In this document: positions 23,929 to 31,874 of the stretch, in pieces
How positions within the stretch are numbered: the first letter of the stretch is position 1
Layout of the letters: every line of letters begins with the position of its first letter
Source: Phascolarctobacterium_A sp902463975
GTDB taxonomy: Bacteria > Bacillota > Negativicutes > Acidaminococcales > Acidaminococcaceae
DNA length: 41,327 bases
NCBI RefSeq assembly: GCF_902463975.1
Contig: NZ_CABQHJ010000029.1
Coordinates: 1 to 41,327, forward strand
Direction: 5' to 3'
Program-made: the position numbers and the translations under genes
Notes under the pieces: model-generated
Database searches by the model: none
Told to the model about the DNA's origin: nothing
Seen by the model: the letters and a program-made list of their open reading frames with translations, nothing else

Positions 23929-23978
23929 AAAAAACCTGCATTCTGTCCCCTTCGCGGGGAATATTGCAGGTTTTTTTA
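23929..23978 (+). terminator. Terminator after the second cbiK
   Basis: AAAAACCTGCA and TGCAGGTTTTT form an 11-bp stem that encloses a second short hairpin, CCCC-ttcg-CGGGG (UUCG tetraloop), and ends in seven T. A strong, nested terminator. Confidence 0.93.
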
Positions 23979-24008
23979 TTGCTTAATGCAACAAAGTTAT
24001 GCTATAAT
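23979..24008 (+). promoter_or_regulatory. Promoter of dcuC
   Basis: TTGCTT (23979-23984) and TATAAT (24003-24008) are 18 bp apart, with TGC directly before the -10 (extended -10). Confidence 0.6.
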
Positions 24009-24062
24009 GGAATTGCCTAAATTTTTGTAAAATAAATTTATAAGAGAAAGGGATGATGAAAA

Positions 24063-25433
24063 TTGGGTATTGTTATTTCTGCAATTATAACGTTTTGGGT
24101 TGGCTATTTGATTTACAAAAAGTACAAACCACAGCCTGTGCTCTTCATGGGCGGTATTATCATGATGTATATCGCTGCTATGCTGGGTTACAGCCAGATT
24201 TTAGGAGCTAAGGCTACAACAGGCTCCGTAATTTTCGATGCCTTTGAATTTATCCGCGCAACCTTCAGCTCTAATGTCGGCAAGCTCGGTCTGAACATTA
24301 TGTCTGTAGGCGCTTTTGCTAAATATATGGATAAAATCGGCGCTTCCCGCTCTTTAGTACGTTTAACCATCAAACCGTTGATAGCTTTAAAATCCCCCTA
24401 TCTGGTTATGAGCGGCACCTGGATTATCGGTATGCTCATTGGACTGTGCATCAACAGTGCCTCCGGTCTGGCAATGCTGCTGATGGTAACTATGTTCCCC
24501 ATTCTGTTAGGCTTGGGCGTAAGCCGTCTGTCCGCAACCGCTGCTGTAGCAACCACTCTCTGCTTCGACTGGAGCCCCAGTGATACCGGTACCATCCTCT
24601 CCGCCGAAACCGCAGGCGTTGACCCTGTAGTTTACTGGAGCCATTATCAGGTTCCTATCGTTGCTGTAGCCTTTGTAGTTGTAGGCGTTCTGCATTACCT
24701 GACTCAAAAATATATGGATAAACGCGACGGCCATATCGTGCAGCCGATGCAGGTTGAAAAAATTGAAGAAGAAGCAGATAATGCACCGATGTGGTACGCT
24801 ATCCTGCCGGTAATTCCTCTGGCATTGATTCTTTCCTTCAGCTCTCTCTGGATTACCACTATTAAGATGAATATCGTTATGGCTATGTTTATCGGCCTGA
24901 CTATCGGTGTTATTTGCGAATACGCCCGTTGGCGTGACGGCCATAAGGTTCTGGGCGATATTCAGACCTTCTTCGATGGCTTAGGCATGCAGATGGCTAA
25001 CGTTATTACCCTGGTTGTTGCAGGTCAGACCTTTGCTAAGGGCCTCGTATCCATGGGTGCTATCACCACTCTTATCGACGGCAGTAAAAACTTAGGCTTC
25101 GGCCCGATGGCTATGATGCTGGTTATGGTAGCAATTATCGCTGTATCCGCAATTGTTATGGGCAGCGGCAATGCTCCCTTCTTCGCATTCGCCGCACTTA
25201 CTCCGGCAGTTGCAGCGCACAGCGGCCTACACCCGGTACTGATGCTGCTGCCGATGCACTTTGCAGCTTCTATCATGCGTAACTGCTCCCCGATTACCGC
25301 AGTTATCGTAGTATCCTCCGGTATGGGTGGCGTTTCCTCCTTTGATCTGGTAAAACGTACTGCAATCCCCATGGCCGGCGCTATGATCGTTACCATCGGT
25401 ATGACCTTCTTCTACTACTACACCGGTTGGTAA
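24063..25433 (+). CDS. dcuC: Anaerobic C4-dicarboxylate transporter, DcuC family
   Basis: Inner-membrane carrier for fumarate, succinate or aspartate exchange in anaerobes. The 456-aa product has about 12 hydrophobic segments, opens with TFWVGYLIYKKYKPQPVLFMGGIIM as DcuC proteins do, and contains FDWSPSDTG and the long central loop near residues 218-240 rich in Glu. The ending GMGGVSSFDLVKRTAIPM is family-like. The start is a TTG at 24063 behind AAAGGG (10 nt); ATG codons just upstream are in another frame that soon stops, so TTG is the best choice. DcuC in E. coli is mainly a succinate efflux carrier; in a gut Negativicute, either succinate uptake or export would fit. Confidence 0.9.
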   Translation: MGIVISAIITFWVGYLIYKKYKPQPVLFMGGIIMMYIAAMLGYSQILGAKATTGSVIFDAFEFIRATFSSNVGKLGLNIMSVGAFAKYMDKIGASRSLVRLTIKPLIALKSPYLVMSGTWIIGMLIGLCINSASGLAMLLMVTMFPILLGLGVSRLSATAAVATTLCFDWSPSDTGTILSAETAGVDPVVYWSHYQVPIVAVAFVVVGVLHYLTQKYMDKRDGHIVQPMQVEKIEEEADNAPMWYAILPVIPLALILSFSSLWITTIKMNIVMAMFIGLTIGVICEYARWRDGHKVLGDIQTFFDGLGMQMANVITLVVAGQTFAKGLVSMGAITTLIDGSKNLGFGPMAMMLVMVAIIAVSAIVMGSGNAPFFAFAALTPAVAAHSGLHPVLMLLPMHFAASIMRNCSPITAVIVVSSGMGGVSSFDLVKRTAIPMAGAMIVTIGMTFFYYYTGW

Positions 25434-25477
25434 GAAGCAAGTACCTTTAACTGTTAAGTAAAAATTTACAGTATTAT

Positions 25478-25517
25478 AACCCCCGCTGTTCCACGTTCGG
25501 GAAACGCGGGGGTTTAA
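25478..25517 (+). terminator. Terminator after dcuC
   Basis: ACCCCCGC and GCGGGGGT form an 8-bp GC-rich stem around an 18-nt loop that has its own short CCACGTTCGG pairing, then TTTAATAA. Confidence 0.85.
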
Positions 25518-25541
25518 TAAATTCTGAAAGGAGTTTTCTCT

Positions 25542-26489
25542 ATGTTTATCTGTGATTGTCACTGCGATACCCTTACCGAATTATATAAGAAAGGCACCAG
25601 CCTTTATGCAAATGACCAGCATTTTGACATTCAGCGTCAAATCGCTCTCGGCGGCGGTCTGCAATTCTGTGCTATCTTCGTACCCACACACGAATTCCGT
25701 TATTACGGCGGCCTGCGCTACACCCTGCAGCTGCTTGACAAATACCTGCAGGAAGTAAAGAAGCTTCACGCAGACGGTATCGACGTGCTGCAGGTGCTCA
25801 CGAAAGAGGATGCTGCCGATGTGCTCAACCACAAGGCTGCAACTCTGCTCGCCATTGAAGAGGGCGGCGCTATCGACGGCAGTCTGGAAGCACTGCGTTG
25901 CCTCTACGCCTTAGGCGTGCGCGCTATGACACTCACCTGGAGCAACCGCAACGATATAGCTGACGGTGTCAACGAAGAAAGCAGCGGCGGCGGTCTCACC
26001 GTCTTCGGCCGCCAAGTAGTTGCCGAAATGAACAAGCTCGGTATGCTGGTTGACGTTTCCCACATCGCACCCGCAGGCTTCTGGGATGTTATCGAGACCA
26101 GCAGCAAGCCCATTATTGCAACTCATTCCAATGCCAAGGCTCTTTGCCCGCATCCGCGTAACCTGGATGACAAGCAGATTCTGGCAATTAAAGAAAATGA
26201 CGGCCTGATTGGTGTTACCTTTGCCGGCCAGTTCCTGGAACATGATTACAACGATGCCTGCATCGAAAGTATTTACCGCCATATCGATTACATGCTGAAC
26301 CTCATGGGTAATGATGACCATATCGGCTTCGGCAGTGACTTTGACGGCATCAGCCATCCGCCCTACAACCTCCACGGCGTGCAGGATTACAGTGCAGTTT
26401 ATGAATATCTTTCTAAAAAATACAGCGCCAGCACCGTTGAAAAAATTACCCATAAAAACGTGCTGAATCTGCTGCAAAAGGTACTGTAA
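25542..26489 (+). CDS. Membrane dipeptidase (renal dipeptidase family, M19)
   Basis: Binuclear zinc peptidase that hydrolyses dipeptides, including those with D-residues. The 315-aa product has all expected metal ligands: His7 and Asp9 (DCHCDTL), the bridging Glu107 (IEEGGAI), His174 (DVSHIAP) and His195 (ATHSNAKAL). FGSDFDGI near the end supplies the conserved Asp. There is no signal peptide, so it is cytoplasmic, as in most Firmicute members. GAAAGGAG lies before ATG 25542. It is monocistronic between two terminators and downstream of the dicarboxylate carrier. It likely salvages peptides as an energy or amino-acid source. Confidence 0.94.
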   Translation: MFICDCHCDTLTELYKKGTSLYANDQHFDIQRQIALGGGLQFCAIFVPTHEFRYYGGLRYTLQLLDKYLQEVKKLHADGIDVLQVLTKEDAADVLNHKAATLLAIEEGGAIDGSLEALRCLYALGVRAMTLTWSNRNDIADGVNEESSGGGLTVFGRQVVAEMNKLGMLVDVSHIAPAGFWDVIETSSKPIIATHSNAKALCPHPRNLDDKQILAIKENDGLIGVTFAGQFLEHDYNDACIESIYRHIDYMLNLMGNDDHIGFGSDFDGISHPPYNLHGVQDYSAVYEYLSKKYSASTVEKITHKNVLNLLQKVL

Positions 26490-26520
26490 AAAACACCTCC
26501 CATGCATTAACGCACACTAA

Positions 26521-26570
26521 AAAGCCATACCTCGCTAAGCAAATTGCTTAGCAGGGTATGGCTTTATTTG
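26521..26570. terminator. Bidirectional terminator between dipeptidase and M48 protease genes
   Basis: AAGCCATACC and GGTATGGCTT enclose an inner GCTAAGC/GCTTAGC stem; the whole hairpin is about 46 nt with T residues on the right and A residues on the left. It serves two convergent genes. Confidence 0.93.
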
Positions 26571-26584
26571 TTGCCCGAATCTGC

Positions 26585-27664
26585 TTATTTCTTTTTGGTG
26601 CTGCTCTTAGCTTTAGCATCATTAGCATTAGCTATCTGTGCCCAATCACGCAGCATATCAGCACAGGCTGCTGCATAAGCGCCGGCACTGCCAAAAGCAC
26701 CTGCATCCTGAGTATACAGACGGAAAACCTGGATATCGTCATAATAGATATCTGCCGTACTGCCGTTGTCATAAACCACAAAATGGTTGGAGTTTACAGG
26801 TCCGCGCTGACGCACGTTCCACAAGCCGCCTGCGAGCATATAGGCACGATATTTACCCTTGGTATTACCAATACTCTGACTTACGTTAAAGCTCCAGTTA
26901 CCCTCGGTAACAGTCGCATGGTCATCGTCTTTAACAACAACATCGGGATGAATGTTATATTCCTTAAGCTGCTTCATAACGCGTTTTACACGCTCCTCCG
27001 GCTCGGGATGGCTGCTGAACAGACCGTAATTGGCGCCGCCGCCCTGCTTGGACAAATCATCCAGCTTCCACACGGTAATCAGCATGCTGTAAGGATTATA
27101 GCCTGCTGCAATGCTGTTCTTTACGCCTTCCTTATCGGCACCGCGTTCGTCTGTACGGCTGTAACCGGCAAACAACGCCTGCTGTGCTGCCTGCACAAGG
27201 CCCATGCCCTGTCCGCGGGTGGCAGCTAGCAGAATCAGCGAGGTCCACATCTGCTTTTCAATCGCATTTACCGTATGCTTTTTGGCTACGTGTCCCACCT
27301 CATGGCCAAGAACACCGGCCAACTCCATGTCTGTCGGCATGTAGTCAATCAGTCCCTTATACACATAAACAAAGCCGCCGGGGCAGGCTAAGGCATTGAC
27401 CTCATTGTTATTGAGCACCTTAAAGGAAAAGGTGATGTCATCACGTCCGCAAACCTTAGCCAGCCTTTGCCCGATGCGGTTAACTCTTTCCTGCAGCGCA
27501 TAATCCTGCGAAACACCATATTGAGCCTCCAGCTGTTGCGCTGTCTGCTGTCCCATTTCAATTTCCTGCTCTCTGCTGATTAAGCCCGCCTCTGCAGGGT
27601 TAACGCCTACAAACAGGCAGCAGGCAAAAACAAATGTCATAAAAAGCTTTACTATCTTCCTCAT
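26585..27664 (-). CDS. Exported M48-family zinc metalloprotease (BepA/LoiP-like)
   Basis: Envelope protease, 359 aa. A Sec signal (residues 1-26, ending AEA) is followed by the M48 domain: EIEMGQQTAQQLEAQYG, NALACPGGFVYVYKGLI, zinc motif HEVGH (121-125) and the third ligand Glu173 in YSRTDERGAD. SSHPEPEERVKRV ends the catalytic part. Residues about 245-340 form an extra C-terminal domain (DIYYDDIQVFRLY) with no TPR repeats, so it differs from full-length BepA. In E. coli such proteases clear misfolded outer-membrane proteins. I chose ATG 27664, with AGGAGG 5 nt upstream; an earlier in-frame ATG at 27688 would add eight residues before the signal. Confidence 0.92.
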   Translation of the reverse strand: MRKIVKLFMTFVFACCLFVGVNPAEAGLISREQEIEMGQQTAQQLEAQYGVSQDYALQERVNRIGQRLAKVCGRDDITFSFKVLNNNEVNALACPGGFVYVYKGLIDYMPTDMELAGVLGHEVGHVAKKHTVNAIEKQMWTSLILLAATRGQGMGLVQAAQQALFAGYSRTDERGADKEGVKNSIAAGYNPYSMLITVWKLDDLSKQGGGANYGLFSSHPEPEERVKRVMKQLKEYNIHPDVVVKDDDHATVTEGNWSFNVSQSIGNTKGKYRAYMLAGGLWNVRQRGPVNSNHFVVYDNGSTADIYYDDIQVFRLYTQDAGAFGSAGAYAAACADMLRDWAQIANANDAKAKSSTKKK

Positions 27665-27705
27665 ATTGGCCTCCTGCTTCATAAACACACTACAATCAAA
27701 AAATT

Positions 27706-28848
27706 CTAGATTGCGCCCTCTTCATGCAAAGCGCTGATTTCATTATCATTATATCCCAGTTTCTGCAAAATATCCAGCGTATGTTCGCCGAGCTTAGGTG
27801 CTCTCATGCGGATGCTGCTTGCAGCCTCACTGAACTTCACCGGACCGCCGATATACTGCAAATTCCCCAAGTCACTGTCTGCTTCCTGCAGGATATGCTC
27901 CTGCGCCGTCAGCTCACTGTCCAACGCTTCCTCCAGACTGCATACGGGCGTTACGCAAAATTCTGCGCCACCGATTAAATTCAACCATTGCTGTTGGGTT
28001 TTAGCAGCAATTTTAGCAGCCACCAGCTGCTGCAGCTCCTCCTCATGAGCAAAATCATATTGGCGTTTTTCCAGCTCCGGACATTCAATTAAATCGCAAA
28101 AGCGTTGCCAAAACTTAGGCTCGATAGTACCGACTGTCAGATATCTGCCATCTGCGGTACGATAAATATTATAGTAATGCGCTATACGACCAAAGGGCTT
28201 TTCACCTGTTTCCCTGCAGCCCCACAAAGCACTGAGGCCCGTCACCTGCATTGACAGTGCCGTAGCATACAAATTGACATCAAGCCACTGTCCTTTGCCG
28301 GTACGTTCGCGTGCCAGCAACGCCATCGAAATCGCACTTAAAGCATTTAAACCACTGCCAATCGCGCTCACCTGCACCTCAGATACGCAGGCTCTGCCAA
28401 TATCATCAAGATTATTGAGGCCAGCCAGACCGACAACGTTCAGGTCGTGTGCCGGCTTATGCGATTCTTGGCCGAAGCCGGTAATTGAGCAGTACACCAG
28501 ACGCGGATTAATTTTATGCACACTGTCATAATCAAGGCCATAGCGCGCCAGATATCCCGGACGGAAGCCTTCCAGAAAAACATCGGCCTCCTGCAGCAGC
28601 TTCAGCAGCAAATCACGTCCGCCGTCCTTTTTAAGATTCAGGGCAACGCCTCGCTTATTGCGGTTCAGCATCAGATGCCAGTAGCTCATGCCTTTAGTTT
28701 TTTCAGGCCAAAAGCGACGTGTCGCATCACCCTGCAAATCCTCAATCTTGATAACATCCGCACCGTAATCACCCAACAACATACCACAATATTGTCCCGG
28801 CAGCCACTTGGAAAAATCAATAACCTTAATACCTTCTAACAAAGCCAA
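27706..28848 (-). CDS. CoA-transferase family III (CaiB/BaiF) protein, catalytic Asp not found
   Basis: Family III CoA transferases move CoA between carboxylic acids through a conserved Asp. The 380-aa product matches along its length: LEGIKVIDFSKWLPGQYCGMLLGDYGADVIKIE at the start, LNRNKRGVALNLK, GFRPGYLARYGLDY, YCSITGFGQ, and LLARERTGKGQWLDVNL. At the place where the family has Asp (pattern A-D-x-x-x-G before the TGKGQ helix), it reads VQVSAIGSG: Ser161/Ala162 and no Asp. Either it is inactive, uses another residue, or has a different role. The start is TTG 28848, 8 nt after AGGAG; a GTG at 28857 overlaps the ribosome site. It lies 41 nt upstream of the M48 gene on the same strand, with no terminator between, so they may be co-transcribed. 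Confidence 0.88.
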   Translation of the reverse strand: MALLEGIKVIDFSKWLPGQYCGMLLGDYGADVIKIEDLQGDATRRFWPEKTKGMSYWHLMLNRNKRGVALNLKKDGGRDLLLKLLQEADVFLEGFRPGYLARYGLDYDSVHKINPRLVYCSITGFGQESHKPAHDLNVVGLAGLNNLDDIGRACVSEVQVSAIGSGLNALSAISMALLARERTGKGQWLDVNLYATALSMQVTGLSALWGCRETGEKPFGRIAHYYNIYRTADGRYLTVGTIEPKFWQRFCDLIECPELEKRQYDFAHEEELQQLVAAKIAAKTQQQWLNLIGGAEFCVTPVCSLEEALDSELTAQEHILQEADSDLGNLQYIGGPVKFSEAASSIRMRAPKLGEHTLDILQKLGYNDNEISALHEEGAI

Positions 28849-28920
28849 CTTTATCACTCCTGTTCTGCTTTATAGCTTTTATATTCCACAAAAATTTTCT
28901 TATGAATTTATTCAGATATG

Positions 28921-28950
28921 TTCACAAAGCACCTATTTAAATGCTATAAT
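28921..28950 (+). promoter_or_regulatory. Promoter of the thiW-like operon
   Basis: TTCACA (28921-28926) and TATAAT (28945-28950) are 18 bp apart, with TGC before the -10. The leader to 29001 is only about 45 nt and contains no TPP riboswitch consensus. Confidence 0.6.
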
Positions 28951-29000
28951 ATAGTTATATCATTGTTAGCCATACACAACTTTCATATGGAGGTTTTTAT

Positions 29001-29492
29001 ATGCAAACTCGTAAGCTGACATCCGCAGCGCTTTTAATTGCCATCGGCACACTGAGCGCACATTTAATATATATCCCGGCAGGTGTCTCCAAATGCTTCC
29101 CTGTGCAACACGCCATCAATGTTATGGGTGCAGTCCTTTTAGGACCAGATTACGCCGTTGCAATCGGCTTTATCATTGCCTGTCTGCGCAACATGCTGGG
29201 CACAGGCTCACTTTTAGCCTTTCCCGGTAGTATGATTGGTGCAGCCCTCGCCGGACTGGCCTACAGCCGTTACAAAACACTGACAGCGGCTATGGCTGGC
29301 GAAATATTCGGTACCGGCATCATCGGTGGTTTCGTCGCCTGGATTATGACCACACTGCTTTTAGGCAGCAATGCTGTAGCCTGGTTCTTCATCCCGCCGT
29401 TTTTAGTAAGCACCATCGGCGGCAGTATTATTGCCTGTCTGTTGCTCAAGACCGGTTTTTTCAAACAACTCAGTAGTAAAGAGGATAAGTAA
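29001..29492 (+). CDS. thiW: ECF transporter S component, ThiW family
   Basis: Substrate-capture membrane subunit of an energy-coupling-factor importer; ThiW is associated with thiamine-precursor (thiazole) uptake. The 163-aa product has about five hydrophobic segments and the family hallmark IPAGVSKCFPVQHAINVMGAVLLGP near residues 25-50, plus ACLRNMLGTGSLLAFPGSMIGA. It ends in a short charged tail (KEDK). The general EcfA/A'/T module is not in the window. ATGGAGG lies before ATG 29001. Two small genes, a membrane protein and an ArsR-type regulator, follow with near-zero spacing. There is no TPP riboswitch, which is unusual if it really serves thiamine, so the substrate is open. Confidence 0.85.
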   Translation: MQTRKLTSAALLIAIGTLSAHLIYIPAGVSKCFPVQHAINVMGAVLLGPDYAVAIGFIIACLRNMLGTGSLLAFPGSMIGAALAGLAYSRYKTLTAAMAGEIFGTGIIGGFVAWIMTTLLLGSNAVAWFFIPPFLVSTIGGSIIACLLLKTGFFKQLSSKEDK

Positions 29493-29493
29493 C

Positions 29494-29784
29494 ATGAACT
29501 TCGGTGAAATTGTCAACTTCCTTCTCTATGCCTTCAGCGGCATCTGCTTCGGCGTTTTTGCCTCACGCTACAGCGTCTTCAGTGCGTTGCACATCAAAAG
29601 CAAATGGCAGGAGGAGGGTATCAGCTGTCTTTTCAGCTGCTTACCGCAGCTGCTTTTCCTCAGCGTAAGCTTTTTCCTTTTCCCGACCTGGTTTATCAGC
29701 AAGACTCCAACCGGAGGCTTCTTTTATTACGCAGTACTCGCATTCTTTTTCAACAAAGGACTGCGTCTAAACAATAAAAAGTAA
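29494..29784 (+). CDS. Small membrane protein of unknown function
   Basis: The 96-aa product is not recognised. It has hydrophobic stretches at about residues 7-25, 45-65 and 74-88 separated by charged loops (HIKSKWQEEG), ending in basic LRLNNKK, so it is a likely three-segment inner-membrane protein. ATG 29494 is 1 nt past the ThiW stop codon, with GAGG 9 nt upstream inside the ThiW gene; this supports translation coupling and a shared job with ThiW. A longer frame from 29431 would overlap ThiW and has no ribosome site. It could be an accessory subunit or an unrelated passenger. Confidence 0.7.
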   Translation: MNFGEIVNFLLYAFSGICFGVFASRYSVFSALHIKSKWQEEGISCLFSCLPQLLFLSVSFFLFPTWFISKTPTGGFFYYAVLAFFFNKGLRLNNKK

Positions 29785-29797
29785 AGTAGGTGATAAA

Positions 29798-30130
29798 ATG
29801 ACACACGTCCACACTCATAACTTGCCGCTTCCTGGCAATGATGACGAAAAATATATCCAGCCCATGGCTGATATTTTTAAAGTCCTCAGCGACCCCACTC
29901 GTATCCGCATTCTCTCCCTGTTAGCACACCAGGAGATGTGCGTTACCTGCATTGCCGATGCACTTGGCATGACACATTCCGCTATTTCGCATCAGCTGCG
30001 TCTGTTGCGTGCCACCAACCTGGTAAAATTTACCAAGGACGGTAAAGAGGTTATTTATTCTCTGGATGACAGCCACGTGCTCAGTCTTTTCGACCAGGCA
30101 CTGGACCATGTAAAACATAAGGTTTTATAA
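29798..30130 (+). CDS. ArsR/SmtB-family metal-sensing repressor
   Basis: Winged-helix metal sensor of 110 aa. The DNA-binding core is DIFKVLSDPTRIRILSLLAHQEMCVTCIADALGMTHSAISHQLRLLR (region 26-71). Ligand sets visible: Cys48/Cys51 at the alpha-3N position (EMCVTC), and Asp91, His93, His104, His107 with the exact +2, +11, +3 spacing of the alpha-5 zinc site of SmtB/CzrA. The N-terminus also holds His3, His5 and His7. It therefore looks like a zinc-, cobalt- or nickel-type sensor. It is the last gene of the thiW unit, 13 nt after the small membrane protein, before a strong terminator. It may repress its own operon, linking an ECF S component to metal status. Confidence 0.9.
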   Translation: MTHVHTHNLPLPGNDDEKYIQPMADIFKVLSDPTRIRILSLLAHQEMCVTCIADALGMTHSAISHQLRLLRATNLVKFTKDGKEVIYSLDDSHVLSLFDQALDHVKHKVL

Positions 30131-30136
30131 AATTTA

Positions 30137-30166
30137 TTGGCGCTGTAAGAGCGCCAATTTTTTTAT
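30137..30166 (+). terminator. Terminator after arsR
   Basis: TTGGCGCT and AGCGCCAA form an 8-bp stem with a 5-nt loop, followed by seven T. It can also act on the convergent gene ending at 30171, although its T-run in that direction is weak. Confidence 0.92.
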
Positions 30167-30170
30167 GCCG

Positions 30171-31172
30171 TTAAAGAGCACTGCGCCACTGACGGATAAT
30201 CTCACTCTTATAAACCGAGGTCCAGCTTAAATCATCTACTGGGACACGGACATTACCTATAAGCTCCTTACGTCCGTCATTATAGGGATATTTTTTTACA
30301 TGCCAGATATAATGATAACCGTTTGCAGGTAACAGCTCTACACCTGCATCACTCATCAGATAATCCAAAAAAGCGCGTGCCTGCTCTGGATGCTCTGCGC
30401 TGCGCATAATCGCTGCACCGGTAAGCATTGTACGGTTGGCATCCTTCACCACTGTTGCAAACAGGTGACGATGACGTGCTTCCATCTGCAAAGCATAATC
30501 CAGCGGCACTATGGCAACCGTCTTTTTGCCTATATAGACAAGGTCCACAGCCTCACCGAACCCCTTAGTATAAACAGGCTGCTGTGCATTGAACTTGGCT
30601 GCATAAGCCATAGCCTGCTCCTTGCCGCGCAGCTGCACGATACTTGTAATCATACCGTAGCTGGCTCCACCCAATTCAAAATCGGCAATCGCCAGCTCAT
30701 CCTTAAGCTGCGGTACTAAAAGCTCATCCCATGTTTCCGGTGCATATAAGCCGTAAGCATGAAGATTATTTTTGTTGCTCAGCAAAGCAATGTAGCTCAG
30801 ATAAAGACTCGTCCATTGTCCTGTACGATTGCGCAGCTCTGCCGGTACCTTATAAGCTTCCTTGGCAATATACGGCTGCAGGATGTGCTGCTCATCTGCC
30901 ATGAAATACTCTTCGCTTGTGCCGCCCAGCCAGACATCGAATTTGTGCTTGCGCAGGTAATCCAAGCGTTCCTGCTGCGTACCTCCGGGCAGATAGCTTA
31001 TATTTACTTTTACACCTGCAGCCTTGCTGTAGCTGTCGGCAATAACCTCCGTCAGCTTGGTGCCCATACTGCTGCAGAGCTGCAGCTCCTTAGGCTGCGG
31101 CTGCTCACTGCCACAGCCCGCTGCCAGCAAAGCCAGCAGCGTCAAAATATATATTATAACTTTTCGCATCAT
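30171..31172 (-). CDS. Orphan ABC-type substrate-binding lipoprotein (family 1, iron/phosphonate-like)
   Basis: The 333-aa product has a lipoprotein signal (LLALLAAGC, Cys20) and a periplasmic binding fold: LQLCSSMGTKLTEVIADSYSKAAGVKVNISYLPGG, KFDVWLGGTSEEYFMA, YIALLSNKNNL, PETWDELL, ADFELGGASYGMITSI, and HPEQARAFLDYLMSDAGVELL. It resembles the FbpA/AfuA/PgtC group. No permease or ATPase gene adjoins, so it may serve the importer at 15382-19283, another locus, or a signalling partner. GGCGGA lies 5-8 nt before tandem ATG codons at 31172 and 31169. It stands alone between convergent arsR and divergent ybaK-like genes. Ligand unknown. Confidence 0.85.
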   Translation of the reverse strand: MMRKVIIYILTLLALLAAGCGSEQPQPKELQLCSSMGTKLTEVIADSYSKAAGVKVNISYLPGGTQQERLDYLRKHKFDVWLGGTSEEYFMADEQHILQPYIAKEAYKVPAELRNRTGQWTSLYLSYIALLSNKNNLHAYGLYAPETWDELLVPQLKDELAIADFELGGASYGMITSIVQLRGKEQAMAYAAKFNAQQPVYTKGFGEAVDLVYIGKKTVAIVPLDYALQMEARHRHLFATVVKDANRTMLTGAAIMRSAEHPEQARAFLDYLMSDAGVELLPANGYHYIWHVKKYPYNDGRKELIGNVRVPVDDLSWTSVYKSEIIRQWRSAL

Positions 31173-31246
31173 CTTTTCCGCCTTTCGCTTTGCTATTATT
31201 ATAGCATGAACGCCAAGCTTTCTCCATATTTTAGGCAGCCTGCAAC

Positions 31247-31275
31247 TTGCCGTAAATCCTTAGTTGACTTATAAT
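31247..31275 (+). promoter_or_regulatory. Promoter of the prolyl-tRNA editing gene
   Basis: TTGCCG (31247-31252) and TATAAT (31270-31275) with a 17-bp spacer, about 42 nt upstream of the ATG. Confidence 0.65.
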
Positions 31276-31316
31276 AAAATGCATCGATACAAAACATTAT
31301 TGCAAGGAGATTCTCT

Positions 31317-31808
31317 ATGAGTTTCGCCAAGAATGACATCTATGATTTGCTAAACGCTAAAAACATACAGTTTACCTGTACGGAACACCGGCCTGTTTAT
31401 TCTATGGAAGAACTTGATGCACTGGAGATGCCTGCTGATGCCGTTATCTGCAAAAATTTATTTTTACGCAACAGCAACGGTAAGCAGCACTTTCTTCTGA
31501 CCGTTCCCGCAGCTACGCCTGTTGACTTAAAACAGCTTGCTGCTTCATTAGGCAGCTCCCGCCTCAGCTTCGCTTCGGCAGAGCGTCTGGAAAAATATCT
31601 CAAACTGCAGTCAGGCTTAGTTTCACCCTTCGGCCTATTGAACGATACAAGCAAAAGCGTTATCTTCGTCAGCAGCAAAAACTTACCGCCATCCGCCATC
31701 ATCGGTATTCATCCGAACGATAATACCGCCACCGTCTGGCTCACTTTCGGCGATTTACTGGCATTGTTGTCTGAACTGCAGGTAGAAGTGAAGTTGGGAG
31801 AAATGTAA
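31317..31808 (+). CDS. Prolyl-tRNA editing protein (YbaK/ProX/PrdX family)
   Basis: Free-standing editing domain that deacylates mischarged tRNA, usually Ala- or Cys-tRNA(Pro). The 163-aa product fits the PrdX/ProXp-ala branch: TCTEHRPVYSMEEL near the N-terminus, the catalytic-region Lys46 in ICKNLFLRN, HFLLTVPAATPVDLKQLA, and GLVSPFGLLND with the conserved SPFGL turn. It ends with VWLTFGDLLALL. It has its own promoter and an AAGGAG site. A run of three 33-bp-spaced repeats lies downstream. It is independent of ProRS here; in the family such proteins back up a ProRS whose insertion domain is missing or different. Confidence 0.9.
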   Translation: MSFAKNDIYDLLNAKNIQFTCTEHRPVYSMEELDALEMPADAVICKNLFLRNSNGKQHFLLTVPAATPVDLKQLAASLGSSRLSFASAERLEKYLKLQSGLVSPFGLLNDTSKSVIFVSSKNLPPSAIIGIHPNDNTATVWLTFGDLLALLSELQVEVKLGEM

Positions 31809-31874
31809 GAAAAAGCATACTTGCGTAAAATGAGCGTTAAGACTGCCCTCGCTGTGTCTAAAAAATCCTGATCT

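Noticed and set aside
28858..29000. A TPP riboswitch before thiW
   Set aside because: The conserved CTGAGA and ACCTGA-type core elements are not found on this strand.
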